Positions 33,117 to 41,818 of a stretch of DNA of 64,000 nucleotides are shown piece after piece. The DNA comes from Deltaproteobacteria bacterium. GTDB taxonomy: Bacteria > Myxococcota_A > UBA796 > SXON01. A model generated the notes under the pieces. The model was not told where the DNA came from, ran no database searches, and was given only the letters and a program-made list of their open reading frames with translations. Positions within the stretch are counted from its first letter, which is position 1, and each line of letters starts with the position of its first letter. A program made the position numbers and the translations under genes. The stretch spans positions 62,001 to 126,000 of the forward strand of contig CANLGL010000007.1 of the NCBI GenBank assembly GCA_947490345.1, in the 5' to 3' direction.

Positions 33117-35905
33117 GGCTTGCCGGAGATCAGATAGCGAACCCAGTTCACCGGACGGTTTGACGCGTCGAATTCACGTAGAGTCGATGCGCGCGACTCG
33201 TAGTACGACCGCGTCGCCGAGTACCGGCGATTCACCCCTTCCCAGAAGTGGACCACCGTTCGGTCGTGGAACATCGGGTCCAGCGCCGGCGCGCCCACGA
33301 GCATCTCCACCAGCCCCGCCCGCCGAAGCGCCGCGATCCTGGCCTGCGCGAGCTTCGGATCGGAACCACCCCCGACGTACCCATTGCGCGCCATCAGCGA
33401 GGTACGCACGACGTCGTCGAGGGTCAGCTCCCCGTCGGCAAGCTGCCAGCCGCCCGACGGTCCGGTCGGGAAGTCGCCGATGTGGATGAAGCGGGCGCTT
33501 CCGGCGTTCGCCTTCCACGCCGCCGCCGTCGCCGCCGGCCCCTCCAGCACCATGGCCTGGGGGAAAAGCCGGCGAATCGTCTCCGACTCACTGGGCGTGG
33601 CGCAGAGCGCGAGCAGCGTCTGCTGGTATTCTTCGGGACCCGTTGCCGGCACAGCCACGAGCGCATCGAAGTCAGGCATGCGTGAGACCGAGCGGATGTC
33701 GGCCAGGAAGCGAAGTCCGTCCGATTGCTCGGGGAGCGCGTCGATGGCGAAGGTGCCGAAGGGCGGCGGCCCCACCACGACGAACTTTCCGGTACCCGTC
33801 AGCACGTCTTGGGCGCTGTCGAGCACCGCTGCGCGCAACCTGTCGCCGGAAGAGACGGCATTGTCACCACCGACGACCGCTCGCGTCCAGGTGGCCATGG
33901 CGTCAGCGGTCTGGGGCTTGAGCTTGACGAGCTTGCCACCATCCGCCGTGACGTAGAGCACCTCGACCATCCCCGGCAGGCGCCGGAAGGAGAGCACCGC
34001 CGCACCGTCGAGGGCGCCGCGCAGCGAAGTCGCGCTTGGGGATTGGAAGCTCGTCAGCCCCGCGGACTTTTCGGCAGTGGTGAGCGCGTCGCGCGTCGCC
34101 GTCGGGAAGGGACCGGATTGAGCCAACCAGGCCAAGGAGGCGACACGGTAGGCCGCGGCTGCGTCCCAGACGGCCGCGGATTGCTCCGCGGTTGCCTTGC
34201 CGGGCACCGCCGAGACACCGGACTGCCAGAGCAGGGTGCTGGTCTCGTGCCGGTGGCTCCAACCGTGAAGCTCGATCGCTGGGGTGACGGGATCCAGCGC
34301 GGCACGGACGCGGTCCGCATCGGCGCCAAGCTGCTGCGGAGCCGGACCATCGAGCACCAGCACCGGAGTCCAGGGTCCGGTGCGCCAGGTCGGCACGGCG
34401 ATGGCCATGACCCCAAAGTCCCGGGAGGCCGTCGCGACGTCGCCCGCCTGCAACGCGGCCCGTGCGCGGGCCCACCCAGTGAGTCCGGAGCCCGGAGCAC
34501 CCGCCTCCGCGTTGATGGCTGCGTTCCACGCGGCCGTGTCGGGATGGTCCCCGACCAACGCAGCGCCGCTGCCGCTGCTCAGGTAACGGCGCGCCGCCGC
34601 TTCTTCGCTGAAGCCGGCCCCGCCCGATCCGGAAAGGGCACCGCGGTCCGCCATCGCCGCCCCCCACATCTTCAGGTCCGGCGAGGTCGCTGACGCCGCG
34701 CGCTCCCAAGCCACGGAGGGGTCATCCACCCAACCAACCGAGAGCAAAGCGACGAGCGCGGCGCGATCGGGATCGAGGCCCGCCCCTGGGACAGCGGACC
34801 CGCCGCGAAGCGCGGCAGCCAGCTCACGCGCGGCGGTCGCTTCGGGCTCGACCAGCGCGGCTGCCGCGGTGTCGATGCACGGCGCGTCCCCGAGTGCGGC
34901 GCAGGCCAAGGCAAGCTCCCAGTTGCCACGGGCCTTGCTGCCAGTGCCGGCCGCAGCGATCCGGGCCGCGTCCCGCGCCAGCACGGGCTTTCCGGCTCGG
35001 AGGTTGCCATGCGCCTCGACGGCGGCCAGTGAAGCGCCGCCCTCCGTATTTTTTTCTCCCTCCGCCTTCTTGCGTAGCTCGGCCGCGGCCGCCGCCGCCC
35101 GCGCGCCCTCCCAGGCCGACAAGGCCGCTGGCATGCCCAGATCAAGTGCCTGGGCGGCGCCCACCGCGTCGCCGTTGGTCATCGCATCGCGCGCGGTGGC
35201 CTCGGCCGCAGCCCAGGCGGTGGTCGCGTCGGGGGCAGCGCCGAGCGCCAGCGGCAGGCCTTGCAGCCGGGCAAGTCCAGCCGGCAGCCGTGCCAGCTCC
35301 GCATTGACCCCCGCCGCATCCCCGCGACTGGCCTTGATCTTCGCCCTCACGAGCGCGACGCGCCAGCCGGGAAGGGCATCGACGGTCGGATCAATCGCAG
35401 TCTTCGGATCTGACCATGCGGCAACCAAAAGCGCCGACGCGGGGGCAAGGCCTTCAGGAGCGGGCGCGCCCAGCGCCACCGCCCCCGCAACGAGCGCAGC
35501 AGCATCGCCCGGCGCCCCGGCCGCCAAGGCGCTTGCCGCTACCAGCGCGTCCGCCGGCCGATTCGCTGCCAGCGCCAGCGCGCCGCGGAGCGCGTGGTGA
35601 CGGTCCGTTCGACCGCCGATTGCTTTGTCCGCCGAGAGCCGGTCCACCATCCCGCCCAGATCTCCGGCGCGATGCGCGAGGAGCTCCACCAGGTCCCAAC
35701 CCGCGTCATCCTCCGGGTGGGAGGTGAGCCAGCCCTCCGCGAGCTTGAGCGCCCCTGCGGCGTCGCCACTGGCGAAGGCGGCGCGCGCACCCTCGATACC
35801 GGTCTTCGGTGCGACAACCCCCGCGTCAGTCGGGGGTGCGACCGGCTTGACGGGCTCGTCTCCCGTGCAACCCAAAAGCGCCAGCGTCAGAACAGTGAAC
35901 AGCAT
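33113..35905 (-). CDS. CHAT-like domain lipoprotein with TPR-type repeats
   Basis: The 930-residue lipoprotein (MLFTVLTLALLGC, lipid Cys13) has about 550 residues of Ala-rich helical hairpins of TPR type, then a C-terminal CHAT-like domain from roughly residue 640. VVVGPPPFGTFAIDALPEQ, SARFIHIGDFPTGP (His808) and LVEMLVGAPALDPMFHD follow the order of caspase-HetF-associated proteases. The position of the catalytic Cys is occupied by GGGSDP, so it appears non-catalytic or uses another nucleophile. Its stop overlaps the start of the RHS gene. Lipidation implies a periplasmic or surface location, unusual for CHAT proteins. Confidence 0.72.
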   Translation of the reverse strand: MLFTVLTLALLGCTGDEPVKPVAPPTDAGVVAPKTGIEGARAAFASGDAAGALKLAEGWLTSHPEDDAGWDLVELLAHRAGDLGGMVDRLSADKAIGGRTDRHHALRGALALAANRPADALVAASALAAGAPGDAAALVAGAVALGAPAPEGLAPASALLVAAWSDPKTAIDPTVDALPGWRVALVRAKIKASRGDAAGVNAELARLPAGLARLQGLPLALGAAPDATTAWAAAEATARDAMTNGDAVGAAQALDLGMPAALSAWEGARAAAAAAELRKKAEGEKNTEGGASLAAVEAHGNLRAGKPVLARDAARIAAAGTGSKARGNWELALACAALGDAPCIDTAAAALVEPEATAARELAAALRGGSAVPGAGLDPDRAALVALLSVGWVDDPSVAWERAASATSPDLKMWGAAMADRGALSGSGGAGFSEEAAARRYLSSGSGAALVGDHPDTAAWNAAINAEAGAPGSGLTGWARARAALQAGDVATASRDFGVMAIAVPTWRTGPWTPVLVLDGPAPQQLGADADRVRAALDPVTPAIELHGWSHRHETSTLLWQSGVSAVPGKATAEQSAAVWDAAAAYRVASLAWLAQSGPFPTATRDALTTAEKSAGLTSFQSPSATSLRGALDGAAVLSFRRLPGMVEVLYVTADGGKLVKLKPQTADAMATWTRAVVGGDNAVSSGDRLRAAVLDSAQDVLTGTGKFVVVGPPPFGTFAIDALPEQSDGLRFLADIRSVSRMPDFDALVAVPATGPEEYQQTLLALCATPSESETIRRLFPQAMVLEGPAATAAAWKANAGSARFIHIGDFPTGPSGGWQLADGELTLDDVVRTSLMARNGYVGGGSDPKLAQARIAALRRAGLVEMLVGAPALDPMFHDRTVVHFWEGVNRRYSATRSYYESRASTLREFDASNRPVNWVRYLISGKP

Positions 35906-35979
35906 GCGGGCAATCCTCGCTCAAAGCGCAGGTACGCTACCACAACCGGGCGTCCCCGCGTGCGCGTCGCGCCCACGCC

Positions 35980-38145
35980 TCAGCGGCAGGTACGTGCACC
36001 GCCCGAAAAGCACTGGTAGGCGCGAGGCCCGGAAACCGTCACGAGGGTCATCACCGTGGCGCCTTCCGTTCGGCCCACAACGCGACAGTTGCCCTTGATG
36101 GCATCGGGCACGGTCACCGTCGCCCCGGACCCTCCCCCCTGCATGCACTTCACCTCCAGCGTCATGCCCGAATCGGCTGCAGCAAAGCTGACCTCGAACG
36201 GACCGGTGACGGCGGGCGGCGCCGCCGGGGGAGCCGCGGCAGGCACCGGCGCGGGGGCAGGGGCCGGCGTGGACGTCGGAGGCGGTACGGGCGTAGCAGA
36301 GGCCGGCGCGGCGGAAGCGGCACCTCCGATCCGGACCGGACCCACGTCCGTCGCCGCCGGTTTCGGAGCGGGCGCGGAAGCCTTCGCGGCGGAGGCCGGT
36401 GGCTTCGCGGCGGGCGCCGGTGGCTTCGCCGCGGGCGGCGGCGCCGGCGGGGCCGCCTTTTCGGGGGGAGGAGGAGCAATGGTGACCGCCGACGGGGTCG
36501 GCTTCGGAGGCGACGTCACGGCCGGGGCCGGCGGGGCGGGCGCGCTGGGCGGCAAGGGCTCCGGGACGGCGATCGGCGCCTCGGGTGCGGGAACCGCCGC
36601 CGCCGCGTCCGGCTGCTCACCCACAACGTCGGCAAGCGTCGGCACGGGAACGACCTGGGGCTCGTCCCCACCGAAGAACCACCCCGCCGCGACGATGACC
36701 ACCACCGACGCCACCAGGAAGACCGCAGTGAGCCCGGCAAGCACCAACGGAAGCATGGTGCGCGCGGGCCGCGGCGGCTCGTCCTCGTCCTCAAGCATCG
36801 GGCGGCTCCGGGCCACTGGGGCCGGCCCCTTCGACGCGCCACCGGAAATGGGAACATGCAACGGATCGACCCGCGGCGGCGCGACTGGGACGCGTTGGGC
36901 CGGGCGCGCCACCACGGTGTGCTCCGCCTCTTCCGACCCATCGCCGATAAGGGGTAGGGCCGGCATCCCCATCAAGCGGTCCGGCTGGGGCGCCGCGGGT
37001 CCGATCGAAGGCCCGGCACTGGCGCTGGCCCTCCCCACGCCGACAGCCGGACCCGGCGCCACCCGCTGGGGCTGGGGCCGGACCGTCGAGATCGGCACCG
37101 GCACCGTCTCTGACGGGGTCTGCATCCGCGGCGCCGCTCGGCTGGGCATGGCGATGCCCACCATCGTGGGCTCTGGCTCCAGGTCGTCCGCTGGAAACTC
37201 CCGCAGCGGCGGCGCGAGCGGCGGCGCCGGTGGCACGCTGGAGTGCGGCGGGGCCAGCGTTCGGTTGGCGCGCGCGCCAGCCGCCTGCCGCTGGACTGCT
37301 GGCACCGTGCCCGGCGCCCAGGCTCGCAGGCCAGGGGTCTGGAGCTGCACCGCGAGATCCCGCAGCATCCGACCGTACGCTCCCGGAGTCCCCCGCGACT
37401 CGGGATCGAACGCGAGCGCCTGCCGGACCGCCTGGAGCAGGGGTTCCGAAGGGGCGTCCCCTGGCCGCGCCACCAGCGTGAGGACGACGCGCCGAAGCAT
37501 CGCTTCGTGTCGTTTGGCATCCCGCGCCACCTCGCCAAGGCGTTCGCCGGTAAGCAGTTCGAGGAGCAACACCCCCACCATCCAGGTCGCGGCGTGCCAG
37601 CCGCCCGCCCCCTCGGGGGCCCCGTAGCCCGGCGGCGGCACGGGCCAGGATTCCCCGGCGCGCAGCGTCGAGACCCCGCCCAGCTTCACGCGTCCGGCCG
37701 TGTCGACGAGGACCTCTCCGGGGGTTGGTCCCGGGTGGATCACCCGCCGCTCGCCGTCGGTGATCTTGAGCGCTTCTTCAAGGGCGATGCCCACGGCCGC
37801 CGCCAGCTCGACCGCTACCCGCGACGGCAACACCTGACCGCGCGCCTTGAGCGCGGCGATGACGTGGCTCATCGCGACACAGTCGAAGCTCTCGTGCACC
37901 AAAGCGAGGAAGCCACCGACACCGCTGGTCTGCTCGACCCGCAGCACGTTTTCGTGCTGCAAGCGCGCAAGCAACCGACCATCCTCGCGCAGCATCGCCA
38001 GCGAGGCATCGTCGGCCGGGCGGCCCTCCAGCACGCGCACCAAAACCGCCGACTCGGCACCGCTCGCGCGCTGCAGGCGACCCTGGCGAACGTGCGGGCC
38101 CCAGGCCTCATACACACCCGTGAGTTTGAGAGTCGCCCTCGCCAC
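35980..38145 (-). CDS. Ser/Thr pseudokinase, membrane-anchored
   Basis: The 721-residue protein (GTG 38145 preferred; a TTG at 38196 would abut the divergent gene) has a kinase-like N-lobe and C-lobe without the catalytic residues. The beta-3 Lys is lost (AVLVRVLEG), HRDLKPxN is VIHPGPTPGEVLVD, and DFG is LGG. Late helices (WHAATWMVGVLLLELLTGER) keep the fold. A ~200-residue Pro-rich linker, one membrane helix (VLAGLTAVFLVASVVVIVAA), a Pro/Ala spacer and a ~75-residue C-terminal domain with paired Cys (LEVKCMQGG ... YQCFSGGARTC) follow. The C-terminal domain resembles that of the active kinase at 41819. A signalling scaffold is likely. Confidence 0.75.
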   Translation of the reverse strand: MARATLKLTGVYEAWGPHVRQGRLQRASGAESAVLVRVLEGRPADDASLAMLREDGRLLARLQHENVLRVEQTSGVGGFLALVHESFDCVAMSHVIAALKARGQVLPSRVAVELAAAVGIALEEALKITDGERRVIHPGPTPGEVLVDTAGRVKLGGVSTLRAGESWPVPPPGYGAPEGAGGWHAATWMVGVLLLELLTGERLGEVARDAKRHEAMLRRVVLTLVARPGDAPSEPLLQAVRQALAFDPESRGTPGAYGRMLRDLAVQLQTPGLRAWAPGTVPAVQRQAAGARANRTLAPPHSSVPPAPPLAPPLREFPADDLEPEPTMVGIAMPSRAAPRMQTPSETVPVPISTVRPQPQRVAPGPAVGVGRASASAGPSIGPAAPQPDRLMGMPALPLIGDGSEEAEHTVVARPAQRVPVAPPRVDPLHVPISGGASKGPAPVARSRPMLEDEDEPPRPARTMLPLVLAGLTAVFLVASVVVIVAAGWFFGGDEPQVVPVPTLADVVGEQPDAAAAVPAPEAPIAVPEPLPPSAPAPPAPAVTSPPKPTPSAVTIAPPPPEKAAPPAPPPAAKPPAPAAKPPASAAKASAPAPKPAATDVGPVRIGGAASAAPASATPVPPPTSTPAPAPAPVPAAAPPAAPPAVTGPFEVSFAAADSGMTLEVKCMQGGGSGATVTVPDAIKGNCRVVGRTEGATVMTLVTVSGPRAYQCFSGGARTCR

Positions 38146-38195
38146 GTCGATCGAACCCTCAACCCCATAGCACGCAATCCGGATAGGCGGGGGCA

Positions 38196-38993
38196 ATGAC
38201 GGTGTACCCCGAGCGTGCCGAGCGCATCCGGCGCGTCCTGGCCCACGCCGGCAGCGTGGCGATGACGGCGTGGAGCGCCGATCTTCGACCGCGCCAGAAG
38301 GCCGACGGCACCCCCGTGACCGAAGGAGACCTCGTGGCCGAGGCTGCGATTCTCGCCGGGCTGCGAAAACTCTTCCCCGGCGACGCCTTCGTCACCGAGG
38401 AAAGCGGGGGTGAGCGGGGCGACGGCGCGTGGTGGACCGTCGATCCGATCGACGGCACCAGCAGTTACGTCGAGGGGCTTGCCCACTGGGGACCGACCGT
38501 CGCGCGCGTGGTCCCCGTCGCGGGGAGCCCTGTCGTCGAGTGCGGCGCACTCTGGCTCCCGCGCCTGTCCGAACATTATCACGTCGAGACGGTCGGCAAG
38601 GCGCGCGGAGGGTGGCGTAACGGCGAGGCGCTACGGCCGTTCTCTCAGCGGACCGCATCGCGCACGGTGTACCTCCCGTCACGTTTTCACACCCACTTCC
38701 GGCTGCGGTATGGGGGAAAGACTCGGTGTATCGGGGGGACCGCGGCCCACCTTGCGCTGGTCGCGCGAGGCGCGGCAGAAGCGGCCGTGGTTGCCCCCGG
38801 CTGGTCCAGCTGGGATACCGCAGCGGGGCTCGCCTTGATAGGGGTCCTCGGGGGCCGGGTGGTCAGCCTGAAAACGGGCGGACCCGTCGATCCCTTCGCC
38901 AACGAAGGCGAGTCCTTTGTGGCCGGCAGCCCCGACGTCGTAGAGGCCTTTCTGCGTCCCGGAGCCATCACGGCGCTACCTGAGGAGCCATGA
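38196..38993 (+). CDS. Inositol monophosphatase family protein
   Basis: This 265-residue Mg-dependent phosphatase has all three family motifs: FVTEESGGER, WWTVDPIDGTSSYVEG (DPxDGT metal site) and SSWDTAAGLALI (WDxAAG). Targets in the family range from inositol phosphate to histidinol phosphate, PAP and fructose bisphosphate; the present one resembles the histidinol-phosphatase/IMPase branch but specificity cannot be read. The ATG at 38196 starts the gene, and the stop overlaps rpoH by four bases (ATGA), which suggests joint expression. Confidence 0.88.
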   Translation: MTVYPERAERIRRVLAHAGSVAMTAWSADLRPRQKADGTPVTEGDLVAEAAILAGLRKLFPGDAFVTEESGGERGDGAWWTVDPIDGTSSYVEGLAHWGPTVARVVPVAGSPVVECGALWLPRLSEHYHVETVGKARGGWRNGEALRPFSQRTASRTVYLPSRFHTHFRLRYGGKTRCIGGTAAHLALVARGAAEAAVVAPGWSSWDTAAGLALIGVLGGRVVSLKTGGPVDPFANEGESFVAGSPDVVEAFLRPGAITALPEEP

Positions 38994-40006
38994 GCACCGA
39001 ACCCGACGAAAACGAAGCGGAAGACGAGAGCAACGAGGACCAGATCCTCGATGCGTCCGGTGAGGTCGTGGACCCGTTGGGGAACCAAGCCCGGCGGCCG
39101 CTGCCCAAGCTCCCCACCGTCAAGGGGAGTCACACCCTTGCGGGCGGCGGCGACCTCCTCACGCACTATCTCCAGGAGATCCGGCGCTACGCCTTGCTCG
39201 ATCCTGACGAGGAAAAGAAGGTTGCGCTACGCTACTACGAGGACGGCGACGCCGCTTCGGCCGAACGGCTCGTCACGGCGAACCTGCGCCTGGTCGTGAA
39301 GATCGCGTTCCAGTACCACCGCCAGTGGGCCAACGTGCTCGACCTGATCCAGGAGGGGAACGTCGGCCTCGTCGAAGCGCTCAGCCGATTCGACCCCTAC
39401 CGGGGCATCAGGTTCAGCTCCTACGCCCAATACTGGATCCGGGCGATGATCCTTCGGTTCTTGATGGACAACTTCCGTCTCGTCCGACTCGGCTCCACCC
39501 GAAACGGCCGGAAGCTCTTCTTTCAACTCCAAAAGGAGCGCCAGCGGCTCCTGGCCGAAGGCCATCCGGCGACCACCAAGGCGTTGGCGGAGCGGCTTGA
39601 GGTGCCGGAGAGCGAGGTGATCGCGGTCGATCAGCACATGCGGGCACCGGCCATGTCGCTGACGACGCCGATGGCCGGGGAGGAGGGCCGTCCGCTCCAG
39701 GACATTGTTCCCGACGAAGAAAACGTCGACCCCGAGACGCGGGTGGCCGACGGGCAGCTGGGCGAGCTCGTGCGGGCCAAACTCAACGCCTTTGAGGCCA
39801 CGCTCGAAGACGAGCGCGAGCGGGCCATCTGGAAGGAGCGGCTCATGGCCCAGGACCCGGCCAGCCTGTCCGAGATCGGCGACCGCTACGGCGTCAGTAA
39901 GGAGCGAATCCGCCAGATTCAAGCTCGCATGGAAGCCCGGTTGAAGGTCTACCTGCAGAACGAGCTCGGCGACGAGATGGACTTCGATTTCGACATGCCC
40001 GGTTAG
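38990..40006 (+). CDS. rpoH: RNA polymerase sigma-32 (RpoH-like)
   Basis: This 338-residue sigma-70-family factor has region 2 (RLVTANLRLVVKIAFQYHRQ, NVLDLIQEGNVGLVEALSRF, FSSYAQYWIRAMI), then a RpoH-box-like GRKLFFQLQKE at about 173-184 and region 4.2 (SLSEIGDRYGVSKERIRQIQ). The RpoH box distinguishes heat-shock sigma from RpoD and RpoS. The acidic N-terminal ~40 residues are an addition. It is translationally coupled to the IMPase gene. It probably drives chaperone and protease genes, perhaps including tig-clpP. Confidence 0.88.
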   Translation: MSTEPDENEAEDESNEDQILDASGEVVDPLGNQARRPLPKLPTVKGSHTLAGGGDLLTHYLQEIRRYALLDPDEEKKVALRYYEDGDAASAERLVTANLRLVVKIAFQYHRQWANVLDLIQEGNVGLVEALSRFDPYRGIRFSSYAQYWIRAMILRFLMDNFRLVRLGSTRNGRKLFFQLQKERQRLLAEGHPATTKALAERLEVPESEVIAVDQHMRAPAMSLTTPMAGEEGRPLQDIVPDEENVDPETRVADGQLGELVRAKLNAFEATLEDERERAIWKERLMAQDPASLSEIGDRYGVSKERIRQIQARMEARLKVYLQNELGDEMDFDFDMPG

Positions 40007-40114
40007 GTCTAAATGCCGCGTTTCGCCACGCCGAAACCCATGAAACGCCCGGCCGGCATGGAGGACTGCGAAGAGGGGGAGAGCGGCACGCCCGGCGCGT
40101 TACCGACGCGACGG

Positions 40115-40170
40115 GCGCCGCAGGCCGGAAACCGCAGGTTGGAGGCCGGAGGGAATGGCGCGGTAGGGGG
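40115..40170 (+). repeat. 56-bp dispersed structured repeat, copy 1
   Basis: The unit starts GCGCCGCAGGCCGGAAACCG and contains AACC-GCA-GGTT, a mini-hairpin, with outer GCGCC/GGCGC arms. It lies 108 bases after the rpoH stop. Near-identical units occur at 60464 and, inverted, at 61973, each in the downstream region of a gene. Confidence 0.8.
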
Positions 40171-40194
40171 AGAGGACGTCGCGGCCTCTCCCCC
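40166..40194 (+). terminator. Hairpin following repeat copy 1
   Basis: GGGGGAGAGG (40166-40175) pairs perfectly with CCTCTCCCCC (40185-40194) across a nine-base loop. It begins in the last bases of the 56-bp repeat and ends seven bases before the next gene. There is no T-run. It is a likely transcription end or RNA-stability signal. Confidence 0.55.
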
Positions 40195-40200
40195 CCGGCA

Positions 40201-41802
40201 GTGATTGCGCAGCGCCGCCCCTGGTTGTTGGCGCTGCGGACACGCGCCGCCGGCGGGCTCCGCGGGGTGCTTCGCGGCGCGGCGCCCCACGCAACGCGGC
40301 CGGTCGAGCCACTCGCGGGCCCGCTTGGGCCACCGGCGTTCCACCCCGACCATACCGAAGGTGGCGCACCGATCCTGCTTCCGGAACACTGGGATGCCGC
40401 GGGAAACACCGCTGCCGACGCTCGGGTGGCCCACCGCCACGGCTGGTTCGCCGAGCTCGCGCGGCGCGCCGCGAACGGGGACACGCCGGCGGGCGCGACC
40501 GCCATCGCCGGGTTGGAGGGCTGGCTTCGCTTCGATCTTCCGGGCCAGGGCGCCGGTTGGACCCACGGGACCGACGCGGCCGTTCGCATGGTTCATTGGG
40601 CCGCGGGGCTCTCCTGGCTCGGTGCCAACGTGCCGACGGCGTTGGCCGCAGCGGCAGCAGGAAGTGCCGGGTGGCATGTTCGACACCTCGACGTAACCCT
40701 GCCACTGGGACGCGCACACGGCCATCGGCGCGTCGCCCACCACGTGGGCATCCTCGTCGCCGCGCTCACCTTCCCCGCCATCCCCAACGCGCGGGGCGCC
40801 TGGACCGAAGCGGCTTCGGCATTGGCGGGCGAACTCGATGCGCTGACGATGGGTGACGGCAGCGACAAGGGCGGTGCACCGGCCTTCCTGGCGCAGTCCG
40901 CCTGGCTCACCGCGATCGCGATCGCCGTGGCACGGGCCAATGGCGCGGCGCTGCCCTCAGGCGCGACCGCGGCCTGGTCTCGGGCGGTGGCCTTCCTCGA
41001 CCGGCTGACGGGCGACGGTCGTCTGCCCGCCCTCGGCGACGCGCCGTTCGGAGAAATCCTCCCGGTGGAGTCCCCCTCCCTGCCGACCTCGCTGCGGACT
41101 CTGGCCGTCGCATGGGGCTTCGACGCTGGCGTGCCCGGCGGGGGTCCTGACCCGCGCGCTCGCTGGTTCGGGGGCGCTGTCAGTGCGGTACCCGCGGCCC
41201 CAAAGGGGTGGTCCGTGTGGACGTTTGCTGGCGACGGCATCGCCATCGCCTCGATGCCCGTGCGCGGGGAGAGTTTTCGCGTCATCCTTGCAGCGGGCGC
41301 GGAGAGCGCTGGCCCTCACCGACACGAGGCGCCGCTGCAACTCCTCGCCGACGTCGGCGCCCGGCCGCTCCTGGCCGACCCGGGCAGCGGCGTCTTTGCG
41401 CGCGAGGCTCACGACGGGCTGGTTCTTGCCGGATTCGAGCCGCGTCGCGCCCGTCTGCACGTCGCGAGAGTCGACGGCAAGAAGGCGCGGCTGGAGGGCT
41501 CAGCCACCTTCGGTCGCGGCCGCAAGTGGGCGCGAGACGTGCTGCTGAACCAGCAGCGCCTGCGGGTCACCGACCGGCTGGAGGGCTTCGGGGCAGCCGT
41601 CACCCTCACCTGGACGCTCGGCGCCGACTGGCAGATCGAGGGTTCCGGCTGCGCCTGGACGCTGAAGGCGGGGGGACACACCGTGGTCGTGGCGCTGCCG
41701 GCCGAGCTGGCGTGGCGTCACGATGTGCGGCTGAGCTGCCTCGTCGGCCAGGGTGTCCTGCCCCGGGATGGGGAGATCACCTGTAGCTTCGAGCTGCGCT
41801 GA
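40201..41802 (+). CDS. Heparinase II/III-like polysaccharide lyase
   Basis: The 533-residue protein has an all-helical first half (WTHGTDAAVRMVHWAAGLSW, with the conserved Trp/His toroid features) and a beta-sandwich second half, beginning near SFRVILAAGAESAGPHRHEA. PHRHEAPLQLLADVGARPLL with ADPGSGVF is the typical heparinase II/III active-site strand. No signal peptide is visible, so it acts in the cytoplasm or is mis-started; the GTG at 40201 directly follows a hairpin. Such proteins also act as UDP-linked surface glycan genes' partners. The substrate is unknown. Confidence 0.75.
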   Translation: MIAQRRPWLLALRTRAAGGLRGVLRGAAPHATRPVEPLAGPLGPPAFHPDHTEGGAPILLPEHWDAAGNTAADARVAHRHGWFAELARRAANGDTPAGATAIAGLEGWLRFDLPGQGAGWTHGTDAAVRMVHWAAGLSWLGANVPTALAAAAAGSAGWHVRHLDVTLPLGRAHGHRRVAHHVGILVAALTFPAIPNARGAWTEAASALAGELDALTMGDGSDKGGAPAFLAQSAWLTAIAIAVARANGAALPSGATAAWSRAVAFLDRLTGDGRLPALGDAPFGEILPVESPSLPTSLRTLAVAWGFDAGVPGGGPDPRARWFGGAVSAVPAAPKGWSVWTFAGDGIAIASMPVRGESFRVILAAGAESAGPHRHEAPLQLLADVGARPLLADPGSGVFAREAHDGLVLAGFEPRRARLHVARVDGKKARLEGSATFGRGRKWARDVLLNQQRLRVTDRLEGFGAAVTLTWTLGADWQIEGSGCAWTLKAGGHTVVVALPAELAWRHDVRLSCLVGQGVLPRDGEITCSFELR

Positions 41803-41818
41803 CGAGCGGAGCCCGCCC

